NCBI GenBank assembly: GCA_022495995.1
Contig: JAFEMH010001240.1
Coordinates: 250,001 to 314,000 of the forward strand
Direction: 5' to 3'
Length of the DNA: 64,000 bases
DNA from: Adenophora triphylla var. japonica
Taxonomy: Eukaryota > Streptophyta > Magnoliopsida > Asterales > Campanulaceae
Shown: positions 57,651 to 64,000 of the stretch, piece by piece
Position numbering within the stretch: the stretch's first letter is position 1
Layout: each line of letters begins with the position of its first letter
Notes under the pieces: model-generated
Seen by the model: only the letters and a program-made list of their open reading frames with translations
What the model was told of the DNA's origin: nothing
Database searches by the model: none
Position numbers and translations under genes: made by a program

Positions 57651-57825
57651 CAAGGTTCTAAAAAGCGCTAGGCGGATGCTAGACGGCGGAGTCGGGCCTA
57701 GCGCCTAGGCGAGAACTAGTCGGGATTAGTCGGAACCTAGGCGGGGCTTAGAACTAGGCGTTAGAGAGGGGCCTAGAGCCTAGGCGGGGCCTAGGCGCCC
57801 TTAGGCGGGGTCTTTTAGAACACTG
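57651..57825. mobile_element. hAT-type MITE (175 bp), only in the right arm
   Basis: Ends CAAGGTTCTAAAA and, reversed, CAGTGTTCTAAAA. Exact 8-bp duplication AATGTGAC (57643-57650 and 57826-57833). The body consists of GCCTAGGCG-like units. The left arm has the uninterrupted site at about 54575. Confidence 0.88.
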
Positions 57826-57992
57826 AATGTGACTGAATGTCTACGAGTAGCAGCAAATGACCACTTAATAACCATATAATTAACATAAGTAAAAACTGAA
57901 AGGATATAAAAAGTAAATAAAAATTAATCCAAAAAAAAAGAACAAACATTACTAATAGGTACTTTAAAAGATCAAGATAGTGATAATACAAA

Positions 57993-58474
57993 CTAACAAA
58001 AAAAAAAAGGAACAAAACTAGATAGTAGCATTATAGTCATTCCACATTCCTTAGCTATGTTGTCCCTCTTCATTGTCCACTCTCTAAATTCTTCCCTTTC
58101 TTGTCGTTGTGTTAATTGGCCCCTTACACCTTCATTTGTTGACCCCACTTCGAAACTTGGGTCATTGATAATGATATCATTAGGATCTACTCCCTTATAG
58201 ACATGTTTCTGGTATTTCAATGTAAATTGTTCTCCTCAAGGGTCTCACATAGCTTGGAAAACACGGATGACTTCATACGAATTTGATCTATACAATGTTG
58301 CTCGCCTCTACATAGAATACTATTCATATATCTCTTTCTCGCAATTTCTTGGTTAACTTTAGGCTTCATTGGTCTAAAAGTTGAAGTTTTTCTTCTTTTT
58401 AGGACTACTGCAGCTACAGCCATAACCGAAGCAGCTGCACCTAACACTGATGCTCGGACTACCTTACTTACCAT
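57993..58474 (-). pseudogene. Internally deleted PIF/Harbinger transposase (right arm)
   Basis: Starts MVSKVVRASVLGAAASVMAV at 58474. Differs from the left-arm copy at about ten of 85 residues (e.g. CIDQIRMKS), and carries the same loss of the DDE core and the same C-terminal tail (KHVYKGVDPNDIIINDPSF). Confidence 0.72.
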
Positions 58475-58544
58475 CTACACAAACACATTAACCATCACTT
58501 CCACATACAAAATACACATGCATAACCGAAAAGGAAATCACATA

Positions 58545-58650
58545 CTCCCTCTGTCCCATAGTAATGTGCAAAGTCAAAGAAAAATTATCAACTTGATTGT
58601 ACTTGAACAAATTTTATTTGACTTTGCACATTATTATGGGACAGAGGGGG
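58545..58650. mobile_element. Stowaway-type MITE, right-arm copy of 53741
   Basis: 106 bp, CTCCCTCTGTCCCATAGTAA ... TTATGGGACAGAGGGGG, same position in the mirror arm. Confidence 0.86.
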
Positions 58651-59798
58651 TATATAACAATAAAGGTCATGTGGTTAGCTTTATAATCTGAATTTAATAA
58701 AGAATTGCAGTCCTTAAAAGGAATTACTAAACACATTACATGAATTTAGGGAGCTTGATAATCTAAAAAACAGGAAGTAAGACTCAATATATTGAGTAAA
58801 ACCGAAGCTATTATAGACAATTGGATAAAATCGTTCCTTTTACTAGGTCACATGGCCATACAAGAAATCATCAGCAAGTCATGCAAATATAGAATGAATG
58901 GAAGGCAGGTTATATTAAATCCCAACCCATCCTTCAAAGTTTAAGCTTTTAATTTTCAATAAGAAAAAATATTCTTTCAACTTGAGAGAGACAAACGACA
59001 ATCAAAGACCCAAATAAAAAATAGACAAAACAAGATATACTAATCAAACAGAAATTGTTACTAAGAGAAATTCCAGATTTCAACATGGTTCAAAAATAAT
59101 TAATCACACAAATGATAATCAAATTAAATCAAAATTTTGAAACCCAACTCGAAATTACAGATACAAAATCGAAAAAATACATACTATATAACAACAAATC
59201 GAAAATAGATGCATATCTTTGTGTAACTCCTACCCTTTGTGAAGTGAATTTTTTTTGAAACCCTAGAAAAATCTCTGAAAAAACCATTAAATCATATGAA
59301 TACAATAAAAAAATGAATTTTTTTTTGAAACCCTAGAAAAATCCTACGGATTTGAATGATATAAGAGTTGCAGATCTCATAAAAATCTTAATTAACAAAG
59401 AAGAAGAGAAGATAATGAAGAAATCAGGAGAAGAAATGAAGAGGATAGATGATTTACTCGGAAAGACTCAAGAGACAAAGGAGAGGGAAACGACACGGAG
59501 AGAGAGAAAACAAGCGACGTGAATTTTCGAAAATGATTTCCCGATAGCGTACTTGGGAAGTTGTTTTTCGGAGGAAAATTGGGTTTTTTCCGTTGACCCG
59601 AAAATATTTTCCTTTGACTTGTTTTCCTTAAGTTCCCAAACATCGAAAAATATGGAAAACATTTTCTGAAAATCATTTTCCCCAAAACAAACGGAGCCTA
59701 AGTGTTCAATGGTCCAACAATACAATTTACGAATTTATGAAACCAAACATTGTATCATACCAATGATTAATCAATCAAATATCCATGTCAGGCATATA

Positions 59799-60470
59799 TT
59801 ACCTCGCCTCCGAGCTGCTAACCGTCTCCTCTTGAGCAGCATTCGCCTTCAGTGCCGCCTCCTCAGCTAGCTTCTTCTTGTTTTTTTCAATAGCCAAAGT
59901 CACTTCCTGTGGCATATACTTCTCATCATGCTTTGCCAAAACCTCAGTCGCCGAGAAATAACACTCTCTACCCCTCGCCTTTCCAGAAACACTCTTTTCA
60001 GTCCCCTGCTTTTTGATCTCCTCTGTAATCGGCTTCACAAACCCCTCCACAACAACTGAATGGCCTTCCCTGAACAAATCAGGTAAAGAGCCCTGATACC
60101 TAACTAAAATATCGGTGATCAGATCGGTAATCACCAATTCCATTTCGGGAGAGCAAGCCGGCTGCGCAACGCTGGCTTTGAGGACCAAGCCGCCGAGCCG
60201 GAACTTAATTTTGGAAGGGTTTTCGGTGTATTGAGCTAGGGCTTGGGTCGGGGTAACGTAGAAGACTAATTGATCTTGGAATTGGTTGAGGACGATTACT
60301 ATGAAGCCGGCGAAGCAACTGAAGATTAACGCGTATGTCCAGAGACGGCGGTTCTGGAGTTGGCGGGCGCGGGCGCCGATGTAAACTATGGTCGGTCGGG
60401 TTGGGTGGCGGCGGGCGGCGGAGAGGAAGCGGGTTGAGATTAAGCGGAAGGTGGAGGAGGGTGGGAGAAT
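59799..60470 (-). pseudogene. CCME: Mitochondrial CcmE (cytochrome c heme chaperone), 5'-truncated
   Basis: 224 sense codons with no stop, ending TAA at 59799-59801. Reads ...VYIGARARQLQNRRLWTYAL, then a membrane anchor (IFSCFAGFIVIVL), FYVTPTQALA, FRLGGLVLKASVAQP, VRYQGSLPDLFREGHSVVVE and FSATEVLAKHDEKYMPQEV, with the heme-binding His of the AKHDE motif (codon at 59928-59930). CcmE takes heme in the mitochondrial intermembrane space and hands it on for cytochrome c assembly. The catalytic half is unbroken. However, no ATG precedes it: the frame runs into the copia LTR (60471) and meets a stop there, so the start codon and most of the mitochondrial targeting peptide are gone. Either a dead allele or expressed from an unknown start. 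Confidence 0.85.
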
Positions 60471-60682
60471 TGGAAATTCCTTTTATTATTCACAATCTTT
60501 CAATATTTATATAAGATAGTGTCCTATTTTAGTAAGGAAAAGAAATTTTCTATTTTAAATACAATATAAATATTTAGTTTTCTAAACTAAATATATAAAA
60601 ATATTGACAAGGAATAATCTAGAGAAAATTAAACAAATAACTTTAGAAAATTTTAGGAAGAGTTTTCTTACTATTCTTAATA
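60471..60682 (-). repeat. 3' LTR of the third copia element
   Basis: TGGAAATTCC ... CTATTCTTAATA on the + strand. Its left border lies inside the CcmE reading frame (candidate TSD AGAAT, 60466-60470). Confidence 0.7.
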
Positions 60683-61071
60683 CGCCCTCGCAAGATGGAC
60701 GATCCTTGGAAAAGACCAATCTTGAAAATGAGTTGATCGAAGCGTAGACGAGATTAGGGGTATGCAAACCCGTCCATCGGCTCGCGAAGCCCGCAAGGTT
60801 TCCAACCCTGCTGGACTTGACTGCTTGAAAGTCCGCAGAATTTGGACTGAAATCGGACTTTCATAGTTCTTCGGCCCGTTAAGCCTGACCCAGCCCACAT
60901 CCTTCAAAAAAGACTAAAGCAGAGGGATGTGTTTTGATTTTTGAAGATGAACTTAGGATGTGAATCATTCTACGTTCTTGTCTCTGGAGCCGCCTTTTCT
61001 TGTGAATATGAAGCTTAAATTTCATCCCTGTTAATTAAGGACATTTCTATTATAACTTGGACTCTCTAATA

Positions 61072-61333
61072 CTCCCTCTGTCCCATAAAATATTGCCCCT
61101 TTTGTTATTTTGGGCGTCCCACTTTAAAGTCCAACTTTTCTAAAAAGAAAATTTTTTAATACTTCTTTATTCATGGGATCCACTTGTCATACTCACAACA
61201 CTTTTCAAATTTACTATTTTCTCCACTCATTCTCTCTCCTTCCACTCACAACACCTACTTTAATAACATTATTCCTTATTTTCCGTTCTCAACAGTAAAG
61301 GGGTAAAGTTTTGTGGGACAGAGGGAGAGGGAG
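61072..61333. mobile_element. Stowaway-type MITE inside the hAT
   Basis: CTCCCTCTGTCCCATAAAAT ... GTGGGACAGAGGGAG plus a duplicated AGGGAG. Nearly identical in body to 51371-51626. Confidence 0.87.
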
Positions 61334-61394
61334 TATGCAAAAGCACATAGGATTGTGCAGTTTCTTACTGTTGCATTTTTTTCTTTTGTTATGA

Positions 61395-61628
<234 letters not shown>

Positions 61629-61844
61629 TAATTTTATGATAATTCTTTTGATCTTGAAGTTGAAATTTGTAATTTTAAATTTGGGCCCGTCAAGCCTGAG
61701 CCTGCTAAATGTCCGCTTAAAGCCCGCAAAAGCCCGTTAATTTGAGCCCGCTAAATGCCCGCTATGTTGGGCTCTTGAAATTGAAGCCCGCAACTAAATG
61801 GGCTCATACCGGGCTTTGGTCCCGCGCACACCCCTAGACGAGAT

Positions 61845-62299
61845 AGCGATTTTGTCAGAACATCAACAAGTTGGTCATTACCAGAAATGTGCTGCACACG
61901 GAGAGAGCCAGACTGAACCTGTTCACGGACAAAATGAAATGAGAGAGCCACATGTTTCATCCGAGAGTGAAAAACCGGGTTTGCGGAATAAGTTGTGGCA
62001 CCAAGGTTGTCACAGTATATAACTGGCGGAGAAGTAAGAGAAATTCCGAGCTCAATAAGCAGGTTCCGAACCCAAGTAATCTCAGCAGCGGTGTCAGCAA
62101 TGGCACGAAACTCGGCCTCAGTGGTAGAGCGGGCAAGAGCACGTTGCTTATGGGAGGACCAAGTAACCGGATTACGTCCGAGGTAAACAAAGAAACTAGA
62201 AGTGGATACAAAGTCAACTTTGTCACCAGCCAAATCTGCATCACAAAAGGCATGAAGAGAAGGGGGAGACGTAGAGTAAATCTGGAGACCCAAGTGCAT
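61845..62299 (-). pseudogene. pol: Copia RNase H (third copia element)
   Basis: AFCDADLAGDKVDFVSTSSF, ARSTTEAEFRAIAD, VIYCDNLGATTYSANPVFHS and HISGNDQLVDVLTKSLSRL, a well-preserved RNase H with its acidic residues. The last ~20 residues (FDQLIFKIGLFQGSSILRG) are separated from it by the hAT and lie at 60683-60746. Confidence 0.85.
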
Positions 62300-63169
62300 A
62301 GTGTCATGAAGGTAGCGGAGGAGCCGCTTGAGTAGTAGTGGATCTCACAAGGGGTTGTGATGTGACCATAGGGGTGGGGAGTGGTTTACAGTCAATCATG
62401 TTGTGACGGGTGAGAAGATCGTGGATGTATTTTGTTTGGGAGAGGAGGATACCATTTTTGTTGGGGACAACCTCAACACCCAAGAAATATGATAGAGGAC
62501 CGAGATTCTTGAGAGAGAAACGATTGGACAAGCTAGTGATGAATGACTGACGGAGTGAAGGTGACGGTCCGGTGACAATGATGTCATCAACATAAATCAA
62601 AAGAAAGATAGGGGTTGATGTTTTGTTGAGTATAAAGAGGGAGGAATCGGCTAAGGAGGGGTGAAAGCCATATGTGGTGAGGTGGGTTTTGAGTTCTTGG
62701 AATCAAGCACGAGGGGCTTGCTTGAGACCATAGATGGCTTTGGAGAGATGACATACATTAGAGGGGTTAGTAGAGTCCTCAAAGCCGGGGGGTTGTGTCA
62801 TAAACACAGATTCGGAGAGTGAACCTTGAAGAAAGGCGTTGTTGACATCAAGATGGCGAAGAGGCCAGCGGTTGGTTGTGGCAAGTGAGAGAAGGAGCCT
62901 GACTGTAGCGGGTTTGATAACAGGACTGAAGGTTTCGGTGTAATCAACACCGGGTTGTTGGTGAAAGCCCTTGGCTACAAGCCGAGCCTTGTATTTCTGA
63001 ATTGTGTTGTCAGGGTTGTACTTGATGCGAAAGACCCATTCGCACCCGACAATGTTGTGGGCTGTGGCAGGGGGGAACTAAACTCCAGATTTTATTTCGT
63101 TTGAGAGCCTGAAATTCCTCGATCATGGCGTTACACCAGTGTGGGATAGAGAGAGCTTGTTTGTGTTGG
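62300..63169 (-). pseudogene. pol: Copia reverse transcriptase (third copia element)
   Basis: Reads from WCNAMIEEFQALKRNKIW (63150) through [61 protein letters not shown], and catalytic IYVDDIIVTG (62580) to KYIHDLLTRHNMIDCKPLPT (62304-62600). Damage seen: a TGA after KQAPRA (about 62705) and a frame shift near 63080 and near 62300. Much younger-looking than the other copia copies. It is cut at 63169. Confidence 0.82.
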
Positions 63170-64000
63170 TGTAATGCCCTAGGCTTTAGTTATGTTTAAC
63201 TAAACCGTTTTGTATCATCTTTATTCTTGATTAAAGAGAAAGTTTATTATTTGATTATTACATATTTTACATATTTATTGTAATAATCTCCGTCCCTAAT
63301 TATTAAGTGAATAATTAGTATAAATATTAATGGATAATCATATGATGATTATATGCATAGAGACGCACATTAAATTTATGGGTACTTGTTAGTGAACAAG
63401 TGACTGGACTTGATCCGTATGAGATTTATGTCATGGTCAAATGTCATAATTAAATCTCATATGGTCACTTCATTTAATCCCTAGACCTGAGATTATCATG
63501 ACCTTACATATGATGAAAGTTATGTTTGATTTTAGTCAAACGATATCTTAACACGATATTTATAAAGGCTATCTTTGGCATGATCGGATTCATGATGGGA
63601 AGGATGATAAGTCAAGATGGAATTTGTCCCTTGAAAGAGAGATGTTTTGCTTGGGCCCCTCGATGAGTGATAATGATGAAAGTGTATGGCCATACCCCAA
63701 TACGATTGGATTATCATTATACTCAAGATCGAGAAAGCATTGAACAAATACAAGTTGACGTGGACCATGACTTGTGTTCAATATAACATCGTGAGACAAA
63801 GGGAGAAATGGAAGTGTACCATTGGAAACGTGAACTCTTACGTTATATTAATTAGGTAGACATAATGGCTTGCTAGAGTCCGCTTATGCTTTATGAGGGT
63901 CGATATGATCGGGCTCATTGCCAACATAATATAATCTTATTGGGTCACACACAATTAGAATGAATTGGTTAAACCAAAGAAAGAATGATTGAGAGTTCCT
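63170..64000. other. Probable LTR or other insertion at the window end
   Basis: The copia RT coding sequence stops abruptly and TGTAATGCCCTAGGC begins. What follows is AT-rich with no coding signal. TG start and interruption of a coding frame suggest an LTR, but its end and partner are outside the window. Confidence 0.4.

Larger units (their letters stand above)
52348..59698. mobile_element. Palindromic PIF/Harbinger-derived element (7.35 kb)
   Basis: Left arm 52348-56048 and right arm 56063-59698 are inverted copies separated by 14 nt. The outer ends read GGGCTCCGTTTGTTTTGGGG and, reversed, GGCTCCGTTTGTTTTGGGG. The flank is TTA on the left and TAA on the right, compatible with a Harbinger TWA target with one change. 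Each arm encodes the same deleted Harbinger-type transposase and a Myb/SANT-like protein pointing to the centre. The arms differ by substitutions, small indels and separate MITE insertions. Confidence 0.85.

Noticed and set aside
52348..59698. Palindrome as an assembly artefact
   Set aside because: Arms differ by substitutions, indels and three private MITE insertions with proper target duplications, which a mis-join of one sequence would not give. Long reads would still be the proof.
60582..60907. Short minus-strand open frames near the third copia LTR
   Set aside because: Explained by the LTR, the RNase H tail and the hAT end.

Overview
This is a plant nuclear window, most likely from a eudicot. 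The evidence is plant-type genes with 5' UTR introns, plant lineages of Ty3/gypsy and Ty1/copia retrotransposons, CACTA, hAT, PIF/Harbinger and Helitron elements, and many Stowaway-type MITEs that begin CTCCCTCCGTCCC. No prokaryotic features are present. Three host protein genes are recognisable: an A20/AN1 zinc-finger stress-associated protein (SAP; + strand, CDS 29178-29726), a PRELI/MSF1-domain mitochondrial lipid-transfer-type protein (- strand, CDS 32821-33384), and the C-terminal 224 codons of mitochondrial CcmE (- strand, 59799-60470), whose 5' end has been removed by a copia insertion. There is also a 5'-truncated tRNA-Leu(UAG)-like sequence at 30532-30598.

Layout. 1-322 is a (TA)n tract. 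It is interrupted by a complete 12.2 kb Ty3/gypsy Tat/Retand-like element (323-12544, TSD CTATA, LTRs 663/659 bp) with gag, a broken pol, a 3' tandem repeat and a spliced antisense gene. 12545-14400 is AT-rich sequence with four Stowaway MITEs. 14630-22840 is a minus-strand copia element, split by a hAT element (19019-21142) that contains about 900 bp of (GTA/GTG)n. 22841-26800 is AT-rich sequence with MITEs and a 1.6 kb gene-free Stowaway-ended element. 26950-35100 holds the SAP and PRELI genes, tail to tail. 35247-36016 holds MITEs and two Helitron 3' ends. 37747-50688 is a short-LTR copia element (TSD TATAG) with an 8.3 kb CACTA element (37826-46150, TSD ACA) inserted in its 3' LTR. 52348-59698 is a 7.35 kb near-perfect palindrome made of two inverted copies of an internally deleted PIF/Harbinger element. 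60471 to at least 63169 is another copia element, interrupted by a hAT (60755-61836, TSD GACGAGAT) carrying a piece of a UMP/CMP kinase gene. A further LTR-like sequence begins at 63170 and runs off the window.

Main unusual results. (1) The SAP and PRELI genes are unrelated in protein, yet their 5' leaders are homologous. First-exon end, intron 1 (150 vs 147 nt), a 53/54-nt untranslated mini-exon and the first part of intron 2 can all be aligned, in inverted orientation about 7 kb apart. (2) The PIF/Harbinger palindrome would transcribe into a long hairpin covering its transposase and Myb/SANT sequences, and its arms carry different MITE insertions with matching empty sites. (3) The hAT has captured a P-loop exon of a nucleotide kinase, and the CcmE gene has been decapitated by the neighbouring copia LTR. 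Genes and transposons do not form a joint pathway here. The window is a host-gene island inside nested transposons.
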